64,000 nt of DNA from Neoechinorhynchus agilis (lineage: Eukaryota; Acanthocephala), in assembly GCA_051530055.1 (NCBI GenBank), contig CM121341.1:15004001-15068000 (forward strand), given 5' to 3'. This document shows positions 23,579-33,243 of the stretch, one piece after another; the first letter of the stretch is position 1, and every line of letters begins with the position of its first letter. The translations under genes and the position numbers were made by a program. Below the pieces are notes generated by a model that saw only the letters and a program-made list of their open reading frames with translations, had not been told where the DNA came from and did not search any database.

Positions 23579-24901
23579 TATGTATAGGCTACTTTTCTAG
23601 AGTGATTTTATCTCACGAGAAACGAAACAAATTTTGTGACAGACAGTGCTTCGTTTCGGACGAAGACTAATTCTCGCTTGAGAGGACATGTATTCGTCTA
23701 GTCAATAGAAGCATTCTCCTTACGTGTGGATCCCATTCAAAAGACGTATTTCCCTTCTATAGACATCGCTTAATGGTCTTAATCGCTGTTTGCAGTATGT
23801 GTGGAAAGACGTACCGGTCTTGCATTTGATTGCTGAAGCACACAAAGACGGCAAGCGTAGATTTAAAGATTACGAACCGTTTCAAATTTATTTGTCAAAA
23901 ATTAGATTTCTCTTCTGTCCGAAATCGCATTCATCCCACTTTTGCCGTTTCTAGACACATTGAGGTCGTAGAATCGGGTTCGTAAAGATTTATTTATTTT
24001 TGTTTAAGAAGAGGATCCATGTACCTCTGGGTCCTCGTGATCACTTTAGAGTTGATGACGGATCCGGAAATTGGAGTGGATTATGTGGATGACGGATCCG
24101 GAGGATGACTGTCGACGACAGTGTTTCAAATCAGTTAAAAAACAAAACAGGTACATTAAAACTCTCGCATGTACTGTTTTTGTCCTTTAAACCTATGGAG
24201 CATTGTAAGTGTTTTTGGTTGTTAGCTTCGTAAAAGATTTTAAGCATCAACATTGAAATGTATCAGTTCTTCATCTCTAACGAATCATAAATCGTACACG
24301 CTCAAATATTAAAGAATTTCTTTTACTCAACGAGCTATTGATTAATAATTATAGGGATTTTTAACTTTAACAAAAGATTTATTTTCACTGAACAGACATA
24401 AACATTCAGACTAGAATGCGTTTTAACTAACCTCGATTATATTCCATGCTTGCATTGACGAACTGATGAACTTTTAAGAAAGGATCTATATTAGATCCAA
24501 CAGATTTTCAGATTTACCCTACAACGCAGTACAATATTTTTCCTAAGTAATAGAAACAACTATCAAGTAAGGACTAAAGGTGTAAGGACGTATTGTTTAT
24601 GATTTAACAATGAATCTGTGTTTCCTAATAACTGAAATTCGCAAATCGGTATCCGAAACTAAGTAATTTTTAGAATTAATGGACGATTCAGTGGAGCAGT
24701 CAACTTTTTGCCGATGCAAAATTGTTTTCCCAGTCGATTCCGTTCCATAATATTTCAAATTATATTTTTTATACATTGACCATTCCATGTAAAGTTCGTG
24801 TGGCAGTTAGACTATGATAATTTAACTTTCTATAGTCAACAAAGCCGTCTTTATTCTGTGCGGATTGTGCTATAGATCTTGAAAACACGCGCATCGATCT
24901 T
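23579..24901. other. spacer, no gene seen
   Basis: Contains a dispersed repeat at 24000-24115. The minus-strand frames at 24597-24972 overlap the end of the repeat-protein gene in another frame and are not called. Confidence 0.5.
24000..24115 (+). repeat. dispersed repeat shared with 14615-14715
   Basis: It shares 'tttatttatttt.gtttaag', 'aagaggaycca', 'tgtacctctgg' and 'tcctcgtgatca' with 14615-14690 at near identity, then a few units of the 18-bp GGATGACGGATCCGG satellite. Both loci therefore carry the same satellite-bearing mobile piece. The segment around 'gaggatccatgtacctctgg' is itself palindromic. Confidence 0.75.
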
Positions 24902-27900
24902 TCACCACCGTCTTCTCGGCGTATTCTTATTTGAATCATGGACTTGTGAGGTCTTTGGCATAATATCTCCACCGCCGAATCTACTTCGACTTTTATTTTC
25001 GACTACATTTTCATTTCTTCTATCGTTCCCACTTGTTTTATTTGTGGTACTTGTCAGATCGCCTTCAGCTGCTTCGGCTATTTCACTTTCGGTAGTCTTT
25101 GAGGTGTCTTCTTTGCTACCTTTATCTGCTGTGGTTCTCTCTGTTTCGCTCGGTTGGTCATTTACATTAATTTTTGATGAAATTCTTGGCGAGTTAAGTT
25201 TGCCCGTTTCAAACGTTCCTGTTTTGAATCTACTACGCTTTTTTGGTTCCTCCTTTTCTGCTTTCTTTGTTTCGTTGAATTTTGGTGCAGCATCACTGCT
25301 CTTCTTTATCACAGGTAATCCCAATTTATTCGATTCTCCATTTTCATCCAACAATTTTGAAGTTGACACCTTTTTTGGTGCTTGTTGTCCTCCTTCTTTG
25401 CCTTCCACCGTTGTTGCAAAACGTTCTTTTGTTTTAGATTCCACGTTTGCTGTCTTATCTATATTTCCGACTTTTGTTGATTTCATTGTTTCACACGTTT
25501 CTTCATCATCATCTTTTTCAACTGTTGTTGCAAACCTTTCACGTCTTATGGGCTTGCTTTTTTCTAATTTTTCTGTTTTATTGACGCTTTTTAATTCAAC
25601 TTTTTTATCTGCCTCCGTAAATGTCTCCAACGTCTTTGGTTCAGACTTATTTTCATCTTTCTCATCCGCCGCTGCGAACCTTCCACGCCTTTTGGGCTTG
25701 CCCTCTTCTTCTTTTCCCGATGCACAAATCTTTTTAGTGTTGTCACTTACCTCCTTCTTATCTGGAGGTGTCTCTAACGTCTTTGGTTCAGACTTATTTT
25801 CATCTTTCTCATTGGCTGCTGCGAACCTTCCACGTCTTTTGGGCTTGTACTTTTCTTCTTTTTCCGATGTATTGGACTTTTTCGCCTTATCGTTAACCTC
25901 CTTCTTCTCTGAAGGTATCTCTAGCTTCTTTGGTTCAGACTTATTTTCATCTTTCTCGTCCACCGCTGCGAACCTTCCACGTCTTTTGGGCTTGTCCTCT
26001 TCTTTTTCCGGTGCAGCAGTCTTTTTAGCTTTATCGCTAACCTCCTTCTCTGTAAGCATCTCTAACTTCTTTGGTTCAGACTTATTTTCACTTTTCTCAT
26101 CCGCCGCTGCGAACCTTCCATGTCTTTTGGGCTTGTCCTCTTCTTTTTCCGGTGCAGCAGTCTTTTTCGCTTTATTGCTAACCTCCTTCTTCTCTGTAGG
26201 TGTCTCTAACTTCTTTGGTTCAGACTTATTTTCACCTTTCTCATCGGCTGCTGCGAACCTTCCAAGTCTTTTGGGCTTGTCCTCTTCTTTTTCCGGTGCA
26301 GCAGTCTTTTTCGCTTTATTGCTAACCTCCTTCTTCTCTGTAGGTGTCTCTAACTTCTTTGGTTCAGACTTATTTTCACCTTTCTCATCGGCTGCTGCGA
26401 ACCTTCCAAGTCTTTTGGGCTTGTCCTCTTCTTTTTCCGGTGCAGCAGTCTTTTTCGCTTTATTGCTAACCTCCTTCTTCTCTGTAGGTGTCTCTAACTT
26501 CTTTGGTTCAGACTTATTTTCACCTTTCTCATCGGCTGCTGCGAACCTTCCAAGTCTTTTGGGCTTGTCCTCTTCTTTTTCCGGTGCAGCAGTCTTTTTC
26601 GCTTTATTGCTAACCTCCTTCTTCTCTGTAGGTGTCTCTAACTTCTTTGGTTCAGACTTATTTTCACCTTTCTCATCGGCTGCTGCGAACCTTCCAAGTC
26701 TTTTGGGCTTGTCCTCTTCTTTTTCCGGTGCAGCAGTCTTTTTCGCTTTATTGCTAACCTCCTTCTTCTCTGTAGGTGTCTCTAACTTCTTTGGTTCAGA
26801 TTTATTTTCACCTTTCTCATCCACCGCTGCGAACCTTCCACGTCTTTTGGGCTTGTCCTCTTCTTTTTCCGATGCAACAGTCTTTTTCGCATTATCGCTA
26901 ACCTCCTTCTTCTCTGGAGGTGTCCCCAACTTCTTAGGCCCAGACTTATTTTCATCTTTCGTATCCGCCGCTGCGAACCTTCCACGTCTTTTGGGCTTGT
27001 CCTCTTCTTTTTCCGATGCAACAGTCTTTTTCGCTCTATCGCTAACCTCCGTCTTCTCTGGAGGTGTCTCTAAGTTCTTTGGTTCAGACTTATTTTCATC
27101 TTTCTCATCGGCTGCTGCGAACCTTCCACGTCTTTTGGGCTTGTTCTTTTCTTTTTCCAATGTATCGGTCTTTTTCGCTTTATCGCTTACCTCCGTCTTC
27201 TCTGGAGGTGTCTCCAACTTCTTTGGTTCAGACTTTTTTTCATCTTTCTCATCGGCTGCTGCGATCCTTCCACGTCTTTTGGGCTTGTCCTTTTCTTTTT
27301 CCAATGTATCGGTCTTTTTCGCTCTATCGCTAATCTCCGTCTTCTCTGGAGGTGTCTCTAACTTCTTTGGTTCAGACTTATTTTCATCTTTTTCATCGGC
27401 TGCTGCGAACCTTCCACGTCTTTTGGGATTGTCCTCTTCTTTTTCCGATGCACCAGCCTTTTTAGTTTTGTCACCAACCTCCGTCTTCTCTGGAGGTTTC
27501 TCCAACTTCTTTGGTCCAGACTTATTTTCATCTTTCTCATCGGCTGCTGCGAATCTTCCACGTCTTTTGGGCTTGTCCTTTTCTTGTTTGTCCGATGTAT
27601 CGGTCTTTTTCGCGTCATCCCTAACCTGCGTCTTCTCTGGAGGTGTCTCCAACTTCTTTAGTCCAGACTTATTTTCATCTTTCTCATCGGCTGCTGTGAA
27701 CCTTTCACGTCTTTTGGGCTTGTCCTTTTCTTTTTCCGATATCTCGGTGTTTCCAGTTGCGAAGTCGGACTTTTTTCGCTTGTCTTTTGTACTAATTTTT
27801 GATGTTGTTGGTTTAGAAGTTTCGTCCGCTGCTGTGGCTGATGCAGCAAACCTGTTGTCTTTCTCCGTTTCATCCTTTAACCATTCTTCGTCTTTGCTAT

Positions 27901-28824
27901 TGTCTTCATGCGAGCTTTCACTGCTTTCGTTATCCTCTTTCTCAACACCGGTTTCCGCTTTTATATTTTTTTTTGGCCTCTCATTGTGTTTTCCGACTTC
28001 TGACGCTATCAATTTCTTTTTTTTTCCTGTTTTTTCTTTCACTGTTCCCGCATTAGCTATTGGTTCTCCTTTTGACGAATCGCGAAATCTATCACGGGTT
28101 TTAGAACCCTCTACCAGTGCTTCAGTAATATCCTTTCTGGCTTCTAATATTTCACCTTCATCATCATCGGTCACTTTGTTTTCCGATGATTCGATCGCTT
28201 GCTTTGAGTGGTCTGCGCTCATCTTTCCTTCCTCAATTTTTTTTTGTTCTTCATTAACTTCGCCTATTGAATCATCTTCCGAAATGCCTTCATCTACTTT
28301 ACGTTCACTTTCTTCATCGTCTTTAGTTACATTGTCTATTGACTTTCTTTTCCCGTTTGCTATCTTCTTTAAGTTTTCAATTGCTACTTTATCTCCAACA
28401 TCATCAACCACGTTGCCGTTATCTTCCTTTTTCTTTTTTCTCTTTTTTTCTTTTTTCTTATTAAATTTCTTCTCTTCATCCCCAAAACCGACTTTCTCCA
28501 AATCACCAGCATCTTCAATAGCTGTTTGTTCTTTAAAATCTTTTCTCTTCTTTTTCTTGACCTTTGAAATCCGTTCACTGTCTTCAGCGTCATTTTCAAT
28601 ATCCTTGCCTTTCTTTGCCCTTTTCCCTTTCCTCTGGATTTTCCCCTTTCTCTCCTCTGGAACATTTTCGTCACTCTCCACACTCTTGATTTCGTTAGCT
28701 TTTTTTCCTTTTGATGTACGAGTCTCGGATTCATCGATGACTTCAGCGTCAACTTCCTCTTTGTTTGCGACAATCTCCTGTTCCTCTTCCACATCACTTT
28801 GCGACTCAATTTCTTCACTTTCTA
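24902..28824 (-). CDS. large charged repeat protein (48-residue RRGRF repeats), unknown function
   Basis: A single open frame of about 1,300 codons that I do not recognise as a known family. The N-terminal third is acidic and Lys-rich, with lysine runs such as KKKEKKRKKKKE (nuclear-localisation-like). The middle is about 15 tandem 48-residue repeats of the form DKPKRRGRFAAADEKDEN, then KSEPKKLETPPEKTEVSDKA, then KKT. The C-terminus has degenerate RF units (RRERFATT, KERFATT, SRSRFGGGDI) and ends TPRRRW. KPKRRGRF resembles an AT-hook (core RGR) without the usual Pro. The protein is predicted to be intrinsically disordered. No in-frame ATG lies near the 5' end of the frame. The likely start of this exon is the acceptor TTCTACAG (exon from about 28824), with an unidentified upstream exon. 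A 4-kb antisense frame lies opposite (rejected). Confidence 0.75.
25610..27740 (-). repeat. 144-bp tandem coding repeat array
   Basis: About 15 units of 144 bp (48 codons) encode the RRGRF repeats. Units near 26250-26830 (four carrying KRLGRF) are almost identical in DNA, including synonymous sites. Outer units differ at many positions. The gradient indicates recent unequal exchange or gene conversion in the centre. Confidence 0.9.
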
Positions 28825-28876
28825 CTGTAGAAGCTCTCTCGTAGTTTAAAATTGAAACATGGTTGTAATGACCCAA

Positions 28877-30051
28877 AATTTTATTTACAGTATTAAAAAT
28901 CCTAAAAGATGCGGTGTTGATTTCGCTTGTAAAGGGACCGAGACGGATTTTAAAAATATGATAATGGAATAGATGCCAAAATAGATTCCGTCCTTGATCT
29001 TCTACGTAGGAAATTTTCTTAAAATCGTGTGTAGAATATTTTTTACGTTTTTATTATGGCGAAATAAAGAAATGTGATTTATTCAGTATCTATGTGTGAC
29101 CTTGTTCACGGCTGATAATTTTCCTTTCGCACACAGCCCACTGATCTGGTCCAGGGAAGCGCATAAAATCACTTAATACCCTGAACCACACGGTTGTGAG
29201 TTTGTACATCTCTCCGGATCTTCAGATACCTCGCCACACATAGATACTGAATAAATGTTACCGGCTGGCCAGACTTCAAAAAATAAAAAGGATTTAGTTT
29301 TATTAAAATTTCGCCCTTTACGTGGAGTTTCTTTAGAATTTTTAAAGTGTTTTATCCCCAACGCTTAAGTGCGGATTGAACACTTTAGCAATTCTGAAGA
29401 AGTAGCACATATACGACGAAATATTAAAATTAAATCATTTTTCCTTATTTCGCCTGACCACAAATGAGCGCATTCTGAAATATGAATCTTGTCTTACCCA
29501 ACAAGAATCAGCCAGACGCATCTCAATTTTTTCTAAAAACCACAACTATATCCATAGCATATTCATTTAGAGATACATTGTTTTGAATAGAGTATTAATT
29601 TTTATCAGTCTCCTTCATATCTAGCCTAGCCATTAACACATGTAAACATAGTAATGGGACTTGGGAATGTTCCCGGCGCATTGTCTCTGCTACAACAAAA
29701 TGAACGGCAAGCATAACAGTACGCAAAAAGCAAAATTCGTCGAGTTGTCGCCAAAAACAACAAGTTGTCTCATATTTCAATTTCCCGATCTAATAGTTTC
29801 ATAAACTGCGTACATATAGAAGGGAGAAAAGTAAGTGAGATGCGTGTATTAGTGCTCATTGCAAAAAAATCGATTGGCTTAGAAAATTGGTTTGTTTTAT
29901 TTAGGTCCCGTGAAAAGTTGTGACGTTAACTTTCTGAATTAAAGCAACAAGTCTTCACCTTTCAAACCTATCAATTAAATTATTTATGGCAATTTTTATC
30001 TTTTTTAGACTTTAGTATTTAAAACTAAGCGTTAAAAAAGTATACTATAGG
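28877..30051. other. spacer with fold-back element
   Basis: Contains the fold-back element at 29078-29288. An upstream exon of the repeat-protein gene may lie here but I could not identify it. The minus frame at 29595-29780 has no recognisable feature. Confidence 0.4.
29078..29288. mobile_element. fold-back (MITE-like) element, copy 2
   Basis: Ends in inverted repeats: 'tattcagtatctatgtgtg' at the left, and 'cacacatagatactgaata' plus 'ggctggccagacttcaaaa' at the right. Inside it shares 'cacggctgataattttcctt', 'gcgcataaaatcacttaata' and the 'ccggatc.tcagatacc' segment with the other copies. Confidence 0.75.
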
Positions 30052-30528
30052 TTATGCAATCTTTACGAACAGAGTCCCTACTTTTAATTCGACTGATTCT
30101 GTTTCGCTTTCATCTGAACTGTCCTCTTCCTCAGATTCATCGTCGGTATCCTTATTCTCTCCTTCGCTGCCCCGTACACTAGTAGTCTGTTCAGTTTCGC
30201 TCTTTTTCGCTCGTTTTGCATTCCACTCTTCTTCGGTCATAAATTTCAAGAAAACTTCAAGTTTTTCACACTCAATAGCCCGTTCAAATTCATCAAATGA
30301 ACCACATGCTTGCTCATCATTGAATACTTGTGGCAAAATAGGTTTCCCATTTTCATCTCTAACACCGTTCTGCAAGTATAATTCTCGCTCTTCTCTGTAA
30401 ATGGGATCCGATATATCTATGGCTCGGTGATCTATCTTGAATCCATGTAGAATGCAATCCAGGTACAACTGCTGGTCTCGAACGTTTCTATTGGCGGTTG
30501 TATTCGTAACAAACACCTTTATTGTCAT
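30052..30528 (-). CDS. SH3BGR: SH3-binding glutamic acid-rich (SH3BGR/SH3BGRL) family protein
   Basis: Thioredoxin-fold, glutaredoxin-like protein without the catalytic CxxC; a presumed adaptor in the cytosol. 158 residues. The N-terminal fold contains IKVFVTNTTANRNVRDQQ (beta1-alpha1), then FKIDHRAIDIS (beta2), LPQVFNDEQACGSFDEFERA (the family PPQIFN...GDYDxF block) and EVFLKFM. A Glu/Ser/Asp-rich tail (about 110-147) is as in SH3BGR rather than the short SH3BGRL proteins. It may end at the stop at 30052, or a donor (AAAA|GTAGGG, about 30085) may join it to an unseen downstream exon, since the last 12 residues are unlike the family. An acceptor-like TTCAG lies 6 nt before the ATG. Confidence 0.88.
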   Translation of the reverse strand: MTIKVFVTNTTANRNVRDQQLYLDCILHGFKIDHRAIDISDPIYREERELYLQNGVRDENGKPILPQVFNDEQACGSFDEFERAIECEKLEVFLKFMTEEEWNAKRAKKSETEQTTSVRGSEGENKDTDDESEEEDSSDESETESVELKVGTLFVKIA

Positions 30529-31986
30529 ATTTAACTGAATTTTTGTTGGTGATTGGTTGCAATGAGAATCTTATGTTTCGCTCTCTATATGTTGTGATAT
30601 AGCGAAACCTTATATTTTGCTATTTATGAATACTGTTGCTTTTTTCTACGTTATGTTCTCTTTTGTCATCGTCTCTCATAGCTCAGCACAGGAAAAGGGA
30701 TGTAAGTTTTGTGCAATACGGTGTTACCAGCATACATTTTTTGTCAAGAGCGCTATTGCGGTAAATGGGCTCCAAGCGAGAAAATGCTTTTAGCACGCAT
30801 TCTTTGAATACAAGATAAACCAATAGGACCTTTGAGTATACTTTTCATATACCACATAAATGCAATGTTTTGTACAGGTTAGAGGGGTGAGGTACACAGA
30901 ACCTATGTATAATAAACAATGATTGATAAATAGCACATTAGTATCCCTCTTTAGTACACGAGAACAATCTTTAACGTAAGCAGTTATAAATTGTGATATT
31001 TGTGTGAGAACTATTTCTGAGCAAACCTTATAAGTCATAAATGGTTTCTTAGTTGTCCCAACGGTCAAGGATATGGAGAAACGGCAACATCCTAAAACAA
31101 ATTTCTATGCTAACAAGCATTATTTTGATTAACTTCTCTTTATTCATACTGCCATGTAGATCGCTACGTAGCGCGTAAATATTCTGTTTGTCGTAATGAG
31201 ATCTTGCTCGATTGATAAGCTTCCCCCTCGATTGTTCGATAAGATAAATAATGTAATTTTGCGCTCAATATTAACTTTTTACCTGGTAATTTGATTTGCT
31301 ACCAAAACCATCGACTATTTTTAAGTCTATAATGTGAGATTCACTTGTGAAAATTCTTTAATGAAATGTAGTTCTGCCAAGACCGTAGTCAAAAGAAACA
31401 TTTACTCATTGAGCAATCAAGCTCTATGTATCAACAATTAAAGAGTCCGAAATTGACACTTTGTTAAATGCGCTGTGGTAACATATTATGTCGAGAGACG
31501 TTCAACAATACCACGGAATCAAGAATGGTTTCTCGGTGTCAATTATCGCCCATTCTATTTTTAGATAAGAAGTTCGCGCACTAACTCGTTAGTGAATGCT
31601 CGTGACGTTCACATTGTGTAGCTTCGTGAGATTTTCATCGTTGGAGATTTTTAACCCGTTTTTTTGCAAAAGAAAAAATATTTGTCGCGGGTACTAAAAT
31701 ATTCCCAAACGAATGTTCGAAATGGCTTTGACTTTTTTTGAGTGAATTGGAATTTTCATTTGTGCGCAATTGTCGTTAATTGAAGGCGGCCAGCAGATCT
31801 ATTCCTTTTTACGAATTATCCGGCTCTTGGTTTTTCAAATAGCATGCTAATTGCTACTTCATTAAAATTCAGGTTTTTCGTACGGGTTTCGGTAAGGAAT
31901 TGTTTATACGGAGTAAATTTAAACCTAACTTAATTCCGTTAATTCGCTGGGACTTTAATATTCCATTTCAGATATCAGTACTTCCG
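30529..31986. other. intergenic region between SH3BGR and GTF2F2
   Basis: No gene seen. A 92-codon minus frame at 30790-31068 has no features. GATAAG-type motifs cluster at about 31214-31245 (TGATAAG, CGATAAGATAA), a possible GATA-factor site, but this is weak evidence. The divergent gene pair could share this region as promoter. Confidence 0.4.
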
Positions 31987-32769
31987 ATGACCGACGAAGG
32001 CAGGAAAGATATCCCTACGGAACACGAAATTTTAGATGATTTACACAACGAATGGGAATCTTCTACCGTAGAAGTGCAAAAAAATGCTTTAAAGTTCAAT
32101 GAAGAGTACGTCATTTACTCTTTTCCGCGTTACCTGGCCGATATCCTGGATAAGTCCCTTAATGGCCAAACCGGAGGAATAGTCGGTTATATGCACGATA
32201 ATAAGTTTGTATTATCCGACACTTCGTACGCCGAGGATGTTCCTCAGGAATATGAACTCGGAGAGCCAGTATCGATTACACGGCAAACGTTTTTAGCCGA
32301 AATCAAAACGGTAACTGATGATGACAACGGCGATGAGAAAATCAAATCTTTTGGCATCCTAGGAAATATACAGAAGAGGATTCACGTAAAAACGGATCCC
32401 GAGGATGAACTTTATCTTGGATTTAAGGAGTCGACATACGCAGCGAAGAAACCCAGGATTATACAAGAGGATACAAAAAAAGCATATGAGCCAATTGTTG
32501 TTAAGAGACCAACATTACCTAAAGTTGAAAATCGTCGAAAGTGGTCTGAACGCCGAGAACGTGGTGAAGAAGAAGATGTAAAGGAAATGTTGTTGGAATG
32601 TTTTGCCGAGCAGAGATATTACACTCTAAACGAACTTGTGGATTTAACCGATCAACCACACCAGTTCCTTAAATCAGTTCTGAGCGACCTTTGCATTTAT
32701 CACACCGGTGAAGTAAATCGCAACAAATACGAGCTAAAACCGGAATACTCCCAACATGTCAAAAAATAA
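31987..32769 (+). CDS. GTF2F2: transcription initiation factor IIF subunit beta (RAP30)
   Basis: Binds RNA polymerase II with TFIIF-alpha and helps recruit it to the preinitiation complex. 260 residues from the ATG at 31987 (human 249). The N-terminal dimerisation domain has YVIYSFPRYLADIL, matching the WLVKVPKYLSQQW block. The linker is basic (KRPTLPKVENRRKWSERRER). The C-terminal winged helix is clearest: VKEMLLECFAEQRYYTLNEL, VDLTDQPHQFLKSVL and NKYELKPEY match the RAP30 DNA-binding domain. The start was chosen after the acceptor-like TTTCAG at 31966-31971. The frame is open further upstream, but that part looks like intron. The stop codon TAA is embedded in AATAAA (32765-32770). Confidence 0.92.
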   Translation: MTDEGRKDIPTEHEILDDLHNEWESSTVEVQKNALKFNEEYVIYSFPRYLADILDKSLNGQTGGIVGYMHDNKFVLSDTSYAEDVPQEYELGEPVSITRQTFLAEIKTVTDDDNGDEKIKSFGILGNIQKRIHVKTDPEDELYLGFKESTYAAKKPRIIQEDTKKAYEPIVVKRPTLPKVENRRKWSERRERGEEEDVKEMLLECFAEQRYYTLNELVDLTDQPHQFLKSVLSDLCIYHTGEVNRNKYELKPEYSQHVKK

Positions 32770-32770
32770 A
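32765..32770 (+). terminator. AATAAA overlapping the GTF2F2 stop codon
   Basis: The hexamer contains the TAA stop (32767-32769). If it is the real polyadenylation signal, the 3' UTR is about 10-30 nt. Confidence 0.45.
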
Positions 32771-33243
32771 AAATTGGTTTATCGTCATTATGAAATCGAC
32801 TTCTTATTCCGATGAAAATAGATTGCGGTCGTTGTTGCGCACTATATTTGTTTTATTCTCATTACCTTATAAAATTAGGAAATATGCGATGATCCTTAGA
32901 AAGTTTTATCAACTCGAAAAATTGAACATTGAGTTCGTGATATTTTAACAAATTTTGAATCATCTAATGGAATATCGAATTTAGTACAACCAATTCATAT
33001 TGAGTGAACTAAAAACAATTTTAGTAAGAGAAATCAGACAAAAACGAAATTGGCTGTATAGGGACAGAAACGTACCCTCACAAGACCATTAGATTCCCTT
33101 TAAAAATCGATGAATCCCCCGATTGACGTTCTAGCATTCGAACTTTTCAATAAGGATTGCTAGGGCGAAGACTATGAAAGTGTAAAATTACATACCATCC
33201 CACAATCAGACCGAGAAAAATCGATTTTCGAATGGAAGAAATT
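32771..33243. other. short convergent spacer, no gene seen
   Basis: Between the 3' ends of GTF2F2 (+) and twinkle (-). AT-rich, with nothing recognisable. Confidence 0.6.

Noticed and set aside
24902-28824. Treacle- or nucleolin-like identity for the charged repeat protein
   Set aside because: Only overall Lys/Glu composition agrees. The repeat unit and termini do not match those families.
24879-28844. 1,321-codon plus-strand frame rich in Ser, Phe and Leu
   Set aside because: It is the reverse strand of the charged repeat gene. Its composition is a mirror of Lys/Glu codons, and no family or start context supports it. It is kept only as a curiosity in findings.
31210-31250. GATA-factor enhancer upstream of GTF2F2
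   Set aside because: A few GATAAG strings in AT-rich DNA are expected by chance. They are noted in the spacer entry but not called as a site.
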